Part shown: positions 1-11,990 of the stretch, one piece after another
Position numbering within the stretch: the stretch's first letter is position 1
How the letters are laid out: every line of letters begins with the position of its first letter
Source of the DNA: Patagioenas fasciata
Lineage: Eukaryota > Chordata > Aves > Columbiformes > Columbidae
Length of the DNA: 64,000 nucleotides
Direction: 5' to 3'
Assembly: GCF_037038585.1 (NCBI RefSeq)
Contig: NC_092522.1
Coordinates: 51,614,161 to 51,678,160, forward strand
The notes under the pieces: model-generated
Database searches by the model: none
What the model was told of the DNA's origin: nothing
The model's input: the letters and a program-made list of their open reading frames with translations, nothing else
Position numbers and translations under genes: made by a program

Positions 1-827
1 GGAGAGAAAAGAAGTTTTTCATCGCACCAGTATCTCACCCGCGTGAATTGCACACACTGTGTACATCAAAGTGTCAATTTCATACCCTAATTGGTAAACA
101 AACATAGTACATATAGGCTACATGGGCAAATTCATGCTGCATGAAAAATGTTTACTGAATGTTTAGATCCCACTTTTCTTGCTGAATGAATGTAGAACCT
201 TACATTTAATAACCTTGACCTCTTTATAAAAGAAGTGAAAGGGGGAGTAGAGGGGAAAACAGGGCAAGTGTGGCAAGTTATGTAATTGATTTTTTGAAAT
301 CTTTAGGTTTTCAGTTCTATTATCCTCGCTCTATTTTTAGAGAGAGGGAAGCACAAAGCTGTATAAATGTCAGCTGTCTTAATAGATGCATCTTCCTTTT
401 GGTTTATATATCGATGAATTACAAAAGCTATCAAGAAAATTTTGTTGAGTAGAATGCTTGATTTCTATTATCTATAGAAGATGTCTCAAAGTAATTTATT
501 GATAAATGCTTCTTGGGTTAAGATCCATCAAGTTATATTTGTATTAATGAACTAAACAGTGTAAGGGCCTTTCTCTAGCCTGACAGCCAACTGACCTAGC
601 CTGGCCACCCCCATGGTTTTAAATTGTTTTAGCTCTAAAACAGGGTGACTGTATGCAAATTGCCTGCTGGAGTAGACCCTGGCATGTACTGACTTCTAGT
701 CCATGCCCAAGAGTTGTTTGTGAGCTACCCAGTTCATATAGCCAGACCACACTAACAATTTAACTTAGAGATGGTTTGGCACAAAGGAGTGGATCTGGAT
801 GTTGAAATGGTCCAGTGGACCATTTAG
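1..827. other. Non-coding DNA at window start
   Basis: AT-rich unique sequence with no convincing exon, promoter or repeat. If the exon at 5591-5717 is real, this is intron or upstream sequence of that + strand gene. The single 60-codon frame at 270-452 is low-complexity and looks like chance. Confidence 0.5.
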
Positions 828-874
828 CAGTGGAAAAAGAGCCTGGAAGCTCTTCTCATGCAGCTGGATTCGAG
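828..874 (+). CDS. Weak candidate internal exon, phase-compatible with 5591 exon
   Basis: The reading frame following an in-frame TAG at 825-827 runs QWKKSLEALLMQLDS and stops being needed at a plausible donor (CGAG|GTAGGG at 875). The exon would leave two bases (AG). These complete a codon with the single G that starts the exon at 5591, giving an Arg followed by the LRNYV frame. The acceptor could be at 827 or 830, but neither has a real polypyrimidine tract, which counts against it. The peptide is amphipathic and charged, like the terminal exon it would join. Phase match and donor are seen; the exon itself is inference. It could easily be chance. Confidence 0.2.
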
Positions 875-3800
875 GTAGGGTCCTCTGCCCAGCCAGAGTG
901 CTCAGGCACACTTGTGTTTATAGGCCCAGCACACACAAAGCCACTGTCCTGTCTTTACTGAAGAGTGTTCTTTGATCCATGTTCAACAAAGTGAATGAGG
1001 GTTTGACTATCTGAGAGCATGTGAGCATTCGCATTGGCTTCAGCAAGGTGTATGTTTGTCTTCAGGTGAACAGCTCCTGGAAATCCGGAGCCTGTCTCAC
1101 GGGAAGAGGGTTAGGTCCCAGTTAGATGTCCGCAATTGATGTCAGCCCAAAACTGGGATTCTCCTGGATTCATCCTCAGATGAATAGTGAGTGCTTTTCT
1201 GGAAAACTCTTTTTACCCAAGGTGTGCTGTTCTCAACATAGAGGTATTGAGGAGAAATTTAACGACTGGTATACACATTAGATTATCAGATGATCTCTCC
1301 TGGCCTTATCCCATATAATTTAAATACAGTCAGTTAAAGTTCAGAACTGCTGCAGTTACCACAAAAGCTTTCTGCTAGGGTTTTTCTCATTGCAGATCTC
1401 TCTATTTTAAGGTATTTTCTCCCAAACTGCTGTGTCTTGAACAAAGACCAGGAACTGGCTGACCATGAGAAGGGAAACGAAGAGACAGAGTCTATGTAAA
1501 ATTGTCAAGTGGACAGAGCAAATAAACTGACATCACCTGTCTCCAAAAATTTAGGTAATCTCCCTGTGGTGTATAGCAATATTGTAAAAATAGTAAAGAT
1601 AGTTAGATAGAAATTACAGATTTCTTTTAAATTGAGGGTAGCTCTCCAATCAGTGGTCCAAACTAACCTATTAGTTACAACAATGTGTAATCATTTCATG
1701 TCTCTTTGAGCAAGATGTAGTGGGTGTTTGGCCTTGTAATTAACCTGCTGCTGTTGGCCAAGCATCCTCTCCACCCTGTAATTACTTGACTAAAAAAATA
1801 ATGCCATTCAAAGTATACAATGTATAGAAAGTTGAAAGAGCATTCATTTTAATCCGTTTTCATGGTCACGCAATGACTGTAACTAGCACGTACATTTCAC
1901 GTATAAGCAGAAGTTGTTTGGCCACATCTGAGCAGTTTTTGTTAGAAGAGTTTGATTTGGAAGCAAACTGAGTCAGCATGCCATTGGCTTTTTGTTTTTA
2001 TTTCACTTTTTTTCTTAGAACCAATCCAGAAGAATCAAAAGGATTTTCACTTTAAAATATCTTGCCACTGATCTGAGAATGTTGTACATGTTCAGTTATT
2101 TGCTCCAGCAATTGCTGTTCTTTTAAATCATACAACATGCCCAAGTCCTGTATGTGGAGAGCTTTAGCCCCAAAAACAAACACTTCAGGAAGCTTATAAG
2201 TGAAAACATTGGTGTAAACTTGTGAAAGTGCCTGCTCAGCAAAAAAAGGCCAGTCCTTCCATCAGTTTTCCTTAGTAATACTTCTGTGTTCTTGAGGTCT
2301 CTATCCGGAAGAGGTATGGAATAGAAGTGAGGTTTGTGTGTATGAATGAAAAGCAACAGAAAGCATCAGGAAACTCGTCTGCAGAAACCTGCAGGGGGAT
2401 TTATTCTGTGTAACCCGAGCCGTCTAAAAGCAAGGCCGAGAGGGTGAGTGCAGACTCCCTCTATATAGGTATTGGACAGAAGCAGCCATTTCCAGAAAGC
2501 CATGACATCTATCTTTTGACAGAATTAAACCCTCACTTCTAGATGGCTACAGAGAAGGGAGGTAAATCCCTCCTCGAATGTAAAGCTGCCATCCTTCAAC
2601 TTCTTCAAAGCTTCACTCTTTTGGTGGTGGCATAAGCTTCACTTCCAAGCCCACCATTGCTCTAGCCGATGATGCCATTTCTGTATCAGGTGTGATATAG
2701 CTGTATTGGTCATCTCAGTTGTACAAACATGGGGAGTACCTCCACCTGTGTTAAACCAAATGCATCCAACTCAATGGAGGACCTGTTTTTTCAGTTTATG
2801 GATGTCACTGCTCAGTCCTGCCCAACTGGGTAAAGAAGGCAATAGCTGTGGGGGGACATATTAGGGAGTATATTTACATTGCAGAATGTGAAATAAAGAT
2901 ACTTGGGCTACATTTAAAAGTGTTTCCTTTTCAGCTGGTTATACATGTCCATGTGAAATTCTGTCCTGCCTTGCCTCCTAGACAGCTAGCTGGGATGTCT
3001 GCAATTGACACTGCATCTGCCAGCGTAGGAATACTCAATAATTACCCTTTGAAATAACCAGGCCCTGAGTCTGCGAGACCAACCTTTAATACCAGGTTGT
3101 GCATTTTTTCCTCAAACACTCTCACCTTTCATCCCATGCTGCTCCTTGGCTGTGAGAAGTAGACCCAGCTAAAATTACAAAGGTAGTTTTTTTCAGATCA
3201 TAAATTCACTACAGTCATGAAGCTTGTGAACTACTGGCCTATGGATAAGGCACTTGATGTGCTGTGACCTCTGGTTGTTATGCTAACCACAAGCCTCGTG
3301 TTTTTACCATGTTTTACGTGTCATTCCTGTTTCCGTCAGGTCATTATATTCCTTTCCTCCTTACTGTGTTTCAATATGTGCTGGAATTTGCATGTTACTT
3401 AGAGGCAAGGACCATCTCTTTGTGCACATGTGCAGGCAATTTAAGAAATGTGTGATGAGTGTCCTTACTTAATGTTACCCAGCAAGGGACCGTGGGATCC
3501 ATTTAAGCAAATCATAGAGATGGCATACCGTACCTCATAAGCACCTTTAGGGTCACCACGTCCTTGACAAACTTTCTGTGTGCACTTTTTCTAAGTGCAG
3601 CATTTGTCCTTACATTGTTTTCACATTGTAAAAGTGCATTTAGGTGTTACCAAACAAAGAAACCCAAACTGTAAACTGTTTGGGAGTAGATCTGACATAA
3701 ACAAAGTCCGGTTTCTAAGGCATATATCACAGGGAAGGTTATCCAGATCCAGCACTGCAGGCCAATCAAATGAGAAAACAAGAACTGAAAGATCATTGTA

Positions 3801-5570
3801 GACAAAGATTATGGAGGAGTACACCTCTCTGGGTGAAGGATCTCCTGAATCACATTACTTCCACATTTCAAAACTAGAAGATTGCCACTTTCACTCTTTC
3901 TGACTGAAGTTAGAAACACATGCGCGGAAATAGGCACCTAGATTAATGACCTGTTTTCCAAAATGCTGTAAATTCCCAGCCATCAAAGGCATCTTTCAAT
4001 CTTCACTTGCAAATTTAGACCACAAGGCATAAATGTATGACCTTTGCTTCCCAATAGCACCTATCCCAATGTGGGAATTCAACAGAAAGGCTCTGCAAAA
4101 ATATCTTTACTTGGCATGATTATGGCAGGTGCATATAAAGTGCTTAATGTAGCAAATCCCCAGAGCTCGGCAGAGATCGGCCACTCCGGGCACTTTGCGA
4201 TGTATTGATGTGGGGCTGCACTGGCTGCCCTGGGCATCGCTCACAAGGACGTCGTGGCAGCAAGGAGCTCAGCAAACCTCACCGAGCACGCTGCTGAGTC
4301 AGGGGTCCATCTGGTGGGACCCTCTGCCAGCAGGGTGGTATTGCCAGCTACCTTCTAGAGCTGGGGCAGGACAGTCTTCCCAAGACACAGGCACTGCAGT
4401 TTGAGCAGAGTGTTTTGAAATCCCCAGCCTGTGTGGGATTTCCTTGCAGTTATTGACCCTAATCTGACCGTCAGAATTGCCATCAAGTGAGAAGACAGAA
4501 TAGTGAGATTACAGTTCCTTCTCACTGTAACTTTTCGTTGACAGTGGGCTAAAAAAACATCATCTGCTAAGGAGACATAATACAAAATGCAGGCATGACC
4601 CATGACACAAGTGCCCTGGTGCAGAGGGAGCAATGGAAAGACATATCTGTATTCCAGCAGATTATGAGGCAGAATGAGCAGCAGATCTGTTCTGGCTCAT
4701 TTAATACAAACCGTAGAATTTAATTCAGCCAGTCTTCGGATTAATTCAGTGACTTACATTTGGTGAAGTCCTATCTTTCATAAAAGCTTGAACTGAGGAT
4801 GGCAAGAGACAGAGGATAAAGAACCTTGTGGGGTTTGTTCCAGCTGTTAATCATCCTCGTAGCTAAAAGGTGTGTCATGTTCAGTGTGTCCAAATGCAAC
4901 TTCCAGGCACTGGCTCTTGTCACACTTCTCTGTTTCGTTCAATAGTCCTTTGCTACTTCATATTTTCTCCCTTTTAAGACATCTTACCTGCTGGTTTATA
5001 AAGATACCACTTTATCTTCTTTTTAACTAGCTAAACAGATAACCCTTTCTCACTGTAATACACTTTTTCTAGCTTGGAAGTAAGCAGTAAGGCTGTTCAC
5101 TGCACTTGCAAGCGTATCTTGACTTTTCTGGAAGGGGATACTAGCATACAGCAAAACAACAATTTGTCTTTCTGGCTGTAGGAGTTGAAGCATTCAGAGA
5201 GTCCTTTGGGGCCTCCTGGCATGAAGGTTAGTTCTGCATAAATCAGGTTCTACTTCTCATATCAAGTTCTTCCTGAATCTGGGCTGTATTCAGTTGTTTT
5301 GATTCAGAGTACAGAGCATTACCAAATTTAAAAAAAAAAAAAAAAAAATTAAGACAACACTCCTTCATGTCCACGGTAGCATTCTTTCTAGCCATGCATC
5401 TTTTTAACAATCATAAAATATTTTAAGGAGGAACTATTTAAATTCTATCTGCAGTAATACAACTTTTTTCATTCCTTAAAACCAGACTTTTTGGTGTCTG
5501 GAAGTGCAAATGAGCTTCTAAACACAAATCTCTCTAAATGGAAATAAATATATATAGTCAATACTTTTTT
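875..5570. other. Probable intronic or flanking DNA
   Basis: No long coding frame and no recognised mobile element. It holds a small CpG-rich patch (4168-4290), an A19 run (5330-5348), and a strong-looking acceptor at 2017-2018 followed by a 35-codon frame to TAA at 2124. I could not confirm that frame as an exon. Short frames at 2123-2356, 2848-3057, 3595-3824 and 4195-4633 look like chance openings. Confidence 0.5.
5330..5348. repeat. A19 homopolymer
   Basis: Uninterrupted run of 19 A residues. No retroposon body recognised immediately upstream, so it is better called a simple repeat than a SINE or processed-gene tail. Confidence 0.9.
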
Positions 5571-5590
5571 TCCCCATGTCATGCTTTTAG
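5556..5590 (+). other. Splice acceptor with polypyrimidine tract
   Basis: A T- and C-rich tract (CTTTTTTTTCCCC at about 5563-5575) is followed by ATGTCATGCTTTTAG, ending in AG at 5589-5590. The frame that opens at 5591 has no stop for 41 codons, while the other two frames close quickly. This is the main reason to call the exon start at 5591. Confidence 0.5.
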
Positions 5591-5717
5591 GCTGAGAAAT
5601 TATGTGTTAAGTTACATCAGGGATGATCCAAAGCTCAGTCCTAATGATCTGATGCGTTACATATACAGAAAATGTGAAGAGATCCTTAAGGAAGGCAGTG
5701 GTGATTGTGTTCAGTGA
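5591..5717 (+). CDS. Putative terminal coding exon, unidentified protein
   Basis: The exon begins with the last base of a split codon (G at 5591), then reads 41 codons and stops at TGA 5715-5717. The peptide opens LRNYVLSYIRDDPKLSP and ends KEGSGDCVQ. It is rich in Asp, Glu, Lys, Arg and Tyr with evenly spaced hydrophobics, as in a soluble helical C terminus. It does not look like translated AT-rich intergenic DNA. The acceptor is good, and a polyadenylation signal lies about 375 bp past the stop (AATAAA at 6090). I do not recognise the family. Acceptor, frame and stop are seen; that it is expressed is inferred. It has no start codon, so it can only be the last part of a longer gene entering from the left. 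Confidence 0.5.
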
Positions 5718-6120
5718 ATCACAGATTGCTTGCTATTGCTCTGAAAACTGTATATATGATAATTCTTTTATTAAGGATTATAGACTGTTGAATTACTTGT
5801 TAAACACAGTAGGAGTATTACTGCAGGTCAAAGAGAACTGTCATTGGTAAAAATTCCTGCAATCCATAGCTTTGCTCAATGTCCAGTTTCAGGGTTTCTG
5901 TCTCAGAACAAGCTACTGCACATAAAGTTCAAGAGGGAGAAAAAATATGCAGAGATATGAGATGTGCTTTCAGAAATATTTACAAGATCTTCCAAAGTCC
6001 TAGTTCTTTGCATTTGTCCCTGGAAAGCAGATATACCAGTGTTACAGCCCTCATTCTTTCAGCAAGGGTAAGACATTGAAACAGATTTAAATAAAATAAT
6101 AATAATGTAATACTGTCATA
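5718..6120 (+). other. Possible 3' UTR with polyadenylation signal
   Basis: AT-rich sequence directly after the TGA of the putative terminal exon. A canonical AATAAA sits at 6090-6095, inside an A/T-rich run (TTTAAATAAAATAATAATAATG). A cleavage site some 15-30 bp further on would end the transcript near 6110-6125. Its role as a 3' UTR depends on the exon call. Confidence 0.3.
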
Positions 6121-6697
6121 TACATAGGAAGTCTTGAGCTTAAAAGGTTCCATCAGACTCAGCAGAGGAAAAAGAAAGTTTTCAGAAATTATCATTCCCT
6201 TTATATATAATTATTTTCCTTAAGTAACATCTTGAAGAGACTGCAACTGCCCAGCCTTGCTGTGGTATCTCTACAGCAGCCTGTGGGATTAACTGTACAG
6301 GAAACTGAAAAGGGTTATTCCTTGTTTCATACCAGTGCTAGAAAACATTAAATTACACCAGACACAAGCTGAATTAAGTAGCTAAGAACCCAGGCTACCA
6401 TGTTAAAATGACCTTCTTGCTGCCAATTTAATGTTTTTCAAGCAAAGCCGTGATCCTTAGCCACTGATGTAAATGGATTTGCTATTGACAGTAGCAAAAA
6501 TAAATAAGGCTCATGTATGGTTCAAGGCTTTTGACAAAGGGATTTGACACACTTAATGCAGAGTGATAAAACAGAAACAGTGTTGAACATGTAATAGGTA
6601 CACAGAGAAGGGACAGGAGTTGAACGAAATAAAAGGTCATGAATTTTAGAAGAAAGTCCGTCTTCCCACTCTACCTTTTCCATTTTTCCTGTTCTGT

Positions 6698-6736
6698 TTC
6701 CTTCCTTCCTTCTTCCCTCCCTTCCTTCCTTCCTTC
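6698..6736. repeat. (CTTC)n pyrimidine microsatellite
   Basis: Imperfect CTTC tandem array, about 39 bp, interrupted once by TTCCCTCC. All-pyrimidine on the + strand. Confidence 0.9.
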
Positions 6737-7653
6737 TGCCTTGTCCATTCTGGAAGGCAGTTGTATATTTGCTGAGTTCTTCTTTACCACGATTATAACT
6801 CAGCTCATGCTGAGTTACGCGTATGCTTACATATCTTTCCTGAGTACAGATATTCAGATAGGTGAAATCAGGCCTTAATTAGGCTCTTCAAGGATTTCTT
6901 CAACTGATAAGATGCTCACAGGGGCTGCCTTTAACCATGGGAAAGCCACACTCACTGTGGCTTCTCTGCTGTTAAAAAGAGAAGCTCTTTTAGGCAGATG
7001 TTGATGAGACCATCACTTTTATCATACTGTGTTTCCTTTTAGGACACACATACGTGAGCTATGAGAAAGGGGAGAGGACACAGCCATGTGTACTGGAGAC
7101 TTGCATCGTGCTGTTGCAAATCCTCCATCACTTGGCATTTTCATGACTGTTCCCCAGTCTTCTCTGCTTTGGCACCCGCCTTGTTCCTATGCCTAAGTAC
7201 CTAATGGTGCTGTGTTCCTGAACAAACGCTTGTGCTGCTCCTTAGACAGGGCAGAAGGAAATTCGGCTACTGCAGAGGGAGATCCTGTCTGACAAAATTT
7301 GAATATCCAAGTCAGGTAGACAAGTTCCGTTGTGGGAATACTCCTCTCCTCTGACACGCCCAACCGGTGAGTTTACCTACATTTTTGAAACTGCCATACC
7401 TCAAAGAGTGAGGTATAAACTTGCTGCATGAGAAGGTTTGGTATTCACTGACTACTGAGTCTTTCCAGAGCTGGGGAAAGAGTCAGATCATGATCTCAGT
7501 CTGACTTTCTCTTTGACAGAGCTTTTCAAAATCATGAGCAACCCTAATAACTGCTTATGAAAATTAGAGTATGAAAATTAATCATAATGTGCATCACCTC
7601 TTTTCATCCAGCTATCAAAACTGGGAGTGAACTTAGAAACTCCCATTTCACAG

Positions 7654-7695
7654 AGGAGGAAGCAGATGAGTGAAGGGATGAAGCCGAAAGAGGAG
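7654..7695 (+). other. Candidate 42-bp micro-exon, possibly exonised MIR-like DNA
   Basis: Preceded by TCCCATTTCACAG and followed by GAGGAG|GTGAGTCC, both close to consensus splice sites. The interval is exactly 14 codons and is open in one frame (RRKQMSEGMKPKEE). The acceptor side also resembles part of the MIR SINE, which is known to supply cryptic splice sites. It is not linked by phase to any neighbour I can see. More likely fortuitous or non-coding than a real coding exon. Confidence 0.15.
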
Positions 7696-10600
7696 GTGAG
7701 TCCTTGGCTCCTCCCTACCTGCTCACTACACCTCCCATAGGTGCCTGTCTTGCTGCTCCCAGCTGTCATTTGTGAGAGGTGTTATTAAATGCAGCTATTC
7801 CTAGCTGTCCCTGGGCAGACCCCATGGATGCCACCCCAGGCTGAATACCTCTCAGGTACGGTAGATACATCCAGGGACCTAGGCAAGTGCTGGTCCAAAT
7901 GGCTCCTGTGTCTTAGAGAATATGGAGATGGTGAAGGAGAAGTGCAAGTGCATTTTCCATACTCAGAAGAAGCCTCAGTGTGCCACCTGCCTGTCTGTTG
8001 TCAGATTCCCCCAAAAAGGGCTGTGCATGAGGACCTCCCCACTCACAATCTGTTCCTGAGGTGTGCTTCTCCCAGGTGAAGAGTTTTGTTATAGAGGGAG
8101 GTCAACCAGAGCGTGTTTGAATCTCAGCAGCCTGAGATGCTCCGCTTGCGCCCTTCTCAGATCAACCGTTCAAAGGTAGGACTCCACCACTCTGTTGTGA
8201 CTTACTCAGTGAAGTTGTGCTACAATCAAAAAAAGTTCTGATTTCAGCAGCAAGCAGAGATGAGATCCTAGAAGTTCAGGCTATGCCTGAGGGATGAGTG
8301 GTGAAAGATATCTGGTAGAGGAGCTAGTAGCAAAGTCCTCAATGCTGATGTGCTTGAAAGAACAGATTACAGGACTTTGAGAGAGTGTTAAGGGTTACTC
8401 AGATTATATACTCCTGTATGTCAGCAGTGCTGGCAATGTGCCCTCTACATAGTGGCAGTGGGTATCAGCTTAAATCCACTTTGTAGCTTCCTAAAAAAAG
8501 AATGCATTTTCTTAAAGAGCTTCAAAGAAAAACGCCTTAAACTCAATACAAATTGGCCCATCCCTTAGACAGGAGGAAATCAGCCAGTTATTTTGTTACT
8601 AAGGTCAATAAAAATAATTGCTTTAGCAATACATAATAGTACCCTGACTTAGAACCATAGCCGTATGGATCAGAACTCGAAGAAGTCATTAGCAACACAG
8701 AGGCAATTGTAACAGTTCTCTGCTTGATTCCCGTGGAGAATTTCGTATGTCAGTCACATCTCCTAAACAAAAAAAATTTTGGCAGTCCCATGGAAAGTAG
8801 TATATATATAGATAAACTCATTGGCTTGCTTTTACTCTAGCTTGTTTTGATACAAGGAGATAAATATATTCGTTGTTTTATGAGGTTTTTTTTTAATTCA
8901 GATTTTTAGCTGGCACAAGTCAGTGCACCTTCAGTGATTCAGATCTGAATTACATTCACACCAAAGCCAAGGCAATGCACTTCAGTGGAGCTACACTGAT
9001 TTATACTTGCTGAAAATCTGGTGTATTTTTAAAGCCTCTTTTGTAGCAATATAAATGCAGTGCAAAGTCCGTGAGAAATCATGGATACATGAGAATTTTA
9101 TTATTTAACTATAACGCATATGTATGTGGCTCTGTAAGTAAAAATATACGAGTACGTGTTTTGCTCCCCAGTGTTTGTCACGGGATCATTGTAAGGGAAT
9201 ACAGCTGAGTGACCCAAAATCCACTCATTCCTTACGAGTGCTACTCCTGGTGCCACTGCATCTGTAGATAAAGGTGAGTCCTTATACAATACTCATGTTC
9301 CCTCTCTGTTGTTATGGGAATTGTAGCTCAGCCAGATGTGGAAACTCACTTAGATGTGACCACTAGCTCAAGCAGCTGTCCATCAGCCCAGGCTCCCCTC
9401 CACTGTGACTGTAGTAACAGCCCTTGGCAGAGCCTCCTGGGCTACCAGAGCCCTGGAGCACCAAGTGCCTCATCCCCCAGCCTTCTGGTGTGCAGGAGAA
9501 TGGACAGGGTGGCAGGAGCCACCAAAGATGAGAGGAAGAAGAAACATAGATGTAAAAAATAAAGAATTAAAAGTGAGGGACAGTAGGACAAGAATTAATG
9601 CAGGCAAGAGATGCAAGATGAATCAGGTAGACCAAAGAGGCATGGACAGAGATAGAGATGACAATAGAACTGTGCCAGGGCAGAGATCAAAGGAATAAGA
9701 ATAGTTTGTATGTGCTTGTAGGGGAAGGTTTCTACCCAAATATAGATATCACAACTTTGAAACTGTCTCTGAGTTGTAGTTCTCGATGGTGCCTCTCTGA
9801 TAATCTACCCCTGCAGGCTGCAGAGTTGGTCCTTCTTGGCACCGTCAGTTTGTCAATGGGTTTTTCTGCTTCCTCTTCTTATTGTGGATAAATGATGAAA
9901 TCTGTTCTGTAGGGAGTCAGTCATGGGAACAGTTTCCCAATACAAGTACCTGTGGCACAAGTAGTACTGCCAGCAGCATGAATTAGCTGGTTTTCAGGAC
10001 ATCAAAAGAATTAGTTGGCACTTACCTTTCTATTCCCTTCTAAGATTCATCACAGGTGTATTGTTTTATGTCTTGTTAATCATGTGCACCAGCAGAGTTT
10101 TTGTTTTCTTCTGTTTACTCTGACTTCAGACAAAAAGTGGCTTACTATGGCATGCAAAGGCAGTATCCTAGGAGAGAATGATGTAATCATCTACGTGGAT
10201 TCATGTAAATAACACTTCCTACTGCTGGTGGTATTGGGAAATCATAACATTCCCATGAATGCAGCTCTCAGTGGAAATAACACAATGGAAGAAACTTCTA
10301 CAGCATTTGCTGCGTATTTCAGCCATTCTCTGCTATCAACAACAGGGAACTGTGAAGCCGAGATTTCCTGCTCAGGAAGAGCAGTTTAAGGACTGCAAAT
10401 TTGATATGTACAGTTTAGTGCTTGACATGAATTTCACTCCTCAATATATTCAAAATAGCTTTTTCCTTGCAAGATGGAATTTCTAGTTGACAAACAGCCG
10501 ACTTGGAGCCCAACTGTGTGCTAGGAAAGTACTGCATATCTGCTTTTTCTGAGAAAAAAATCACCATAGCGAACTTATCTTTTAGAATAACCATGCAAAA

Positions 10601-11242
10601 CATCACTGATGGGCAAATGTTTGGTGATTAGTGTTTATCATGGTTCCTTTTAAAGTAGTGACTTCTATTTTTATGCTGAACTTTCTCTAAATTGGTGACA
10701 CAATGTTATCTCAAGACCTTTCAGCCAGATAAGACCATGGCAGTTTCCTCAAAAATAGTCTTCAGTCTGTGGATTTAGTATATATTTGGGGTAGGGAGGC
10801 ACTGTAGGAAGCAAAACACTGACTGTATTTAAATTACTTCTTAAAGTAGAATTCTTAAAAGTTGATGTTGGTTAGGGAGTTGACCTGAAAGTTTTTGGAA
10901 ACATTGAGATCGGCCTCATACCAGATTTGTCCAAAGGCGTTGGCCAGATGCACTGGAAAGCAAAAAGAAGAGCCCTAAAAAAGATGAGGAAAATTAATGT
11001 GCTAAAATCTCTGTGACCATCCACCTTGGACAGAGAAAAATTGCAGCACTAAAAAAGTATCCCCTACCAACACGTCACTAATCATCCTGAACGGAGCAAA
11101 AGTCTGCTCAAGAGATGTGGTGTCCAGCAGATCACCATCTGGCTTATTGGCTGCAATCCTTGCTTTTACTTTGTACAAATCCAGAAGCCTGGGAGAGTTT
11201 ATATGTTTCCAGAATCCGACTATCTTCAGAAATCTATTATTC

Positions 11243-11257
11243 TTTTTTTTTTTTTTT
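11243..11257. repeat. T15 homopolymer
   Basis: Run of 15 T followed by a run of C (TTTCCCCCC). Simple repeat, no element attached. Confidence 0.85.
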
Positions 11258-11839
11258 CCCCCCTCTGTTCTTCTATGCTCTGAAATGCCATAGTCATTTT
11301 ATGTTCCTTAATCTTATGTGTGAAAGCAGGTGTATCGAATGCGTGCATATGAGCACATGTAGAGTCAATCTTGAGAAGGCTTTACCATTGAAATATTATT
11401 TTATAAAATTGTTTTTTAGAGTGTAATGTATGCTTAAAAGTATGAAAATAATCAGTTATCTACAACCCTTGGTAAATAAAGTTTTCAAACTTCCAATCAA
11501 ATTGGTAAACATCTGTGAGGGTGGAGGCAGGGAAAGGTAGCAACTAGATTTTCGAGATTGCCAATGTAATTTTCAAAAGCACCAGAGCAGGCTGTGTGTT
11601 TCAGTACTCAACCATTTCATGGCATAATTGTAGGAAGAAAGCTTTAATAATAATCCCTGAGACAACTGGATTGTCAGATGGTAGCTTTATTTCAGCATAA
11701 AGAAGGTTAACATTCTCAATCACAACTTGACAGGTTTGGTAAAATTTTTCAGCTGTACTTTTCAAACAGAGGAGAACCGTCTTCTTAGATTCTTTTTAAA
11801 ATGCATAAGTACTGATTATTTTTCAAGTAATTTGACTAG

Positions 11840-11990
11840 ATTTCTTTATAATATTGAGGGTCATCTGACTTTGGGATGACAGTTGTAATTCATTCTGAAT
11901 TAATTATATTAGCAGATTATAACGATATTTAATTTTGTCTTTTGTTTAAGCATGTGAATTAATTAATAGTATAGATACTGACTTTCATTT
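11840..11990. promoter_or_regulatory. Candidate regulatory element, homeodomain-motif cluster
   Basis: A roughly 150-bp AT-rich stretch with several TAAT/ATTA cores, including GAATTAATTATATT near 11897 and GAATTAATTAATAG near 11956. A GATA-like core also occurs. Such clusters are common in conserved non-coding enhancers of vertebrates, but also arise by chance in AT-rich DNA. Conservation cannot be judged here. Confidence 0.2.

Noticed and set aside
2383..2530. Possible LTR or promoter with CTATATAGG and several CpG
   Set aside because: No paired copy, no TG...CA ends or duplication, and no adjoining coding sequence.
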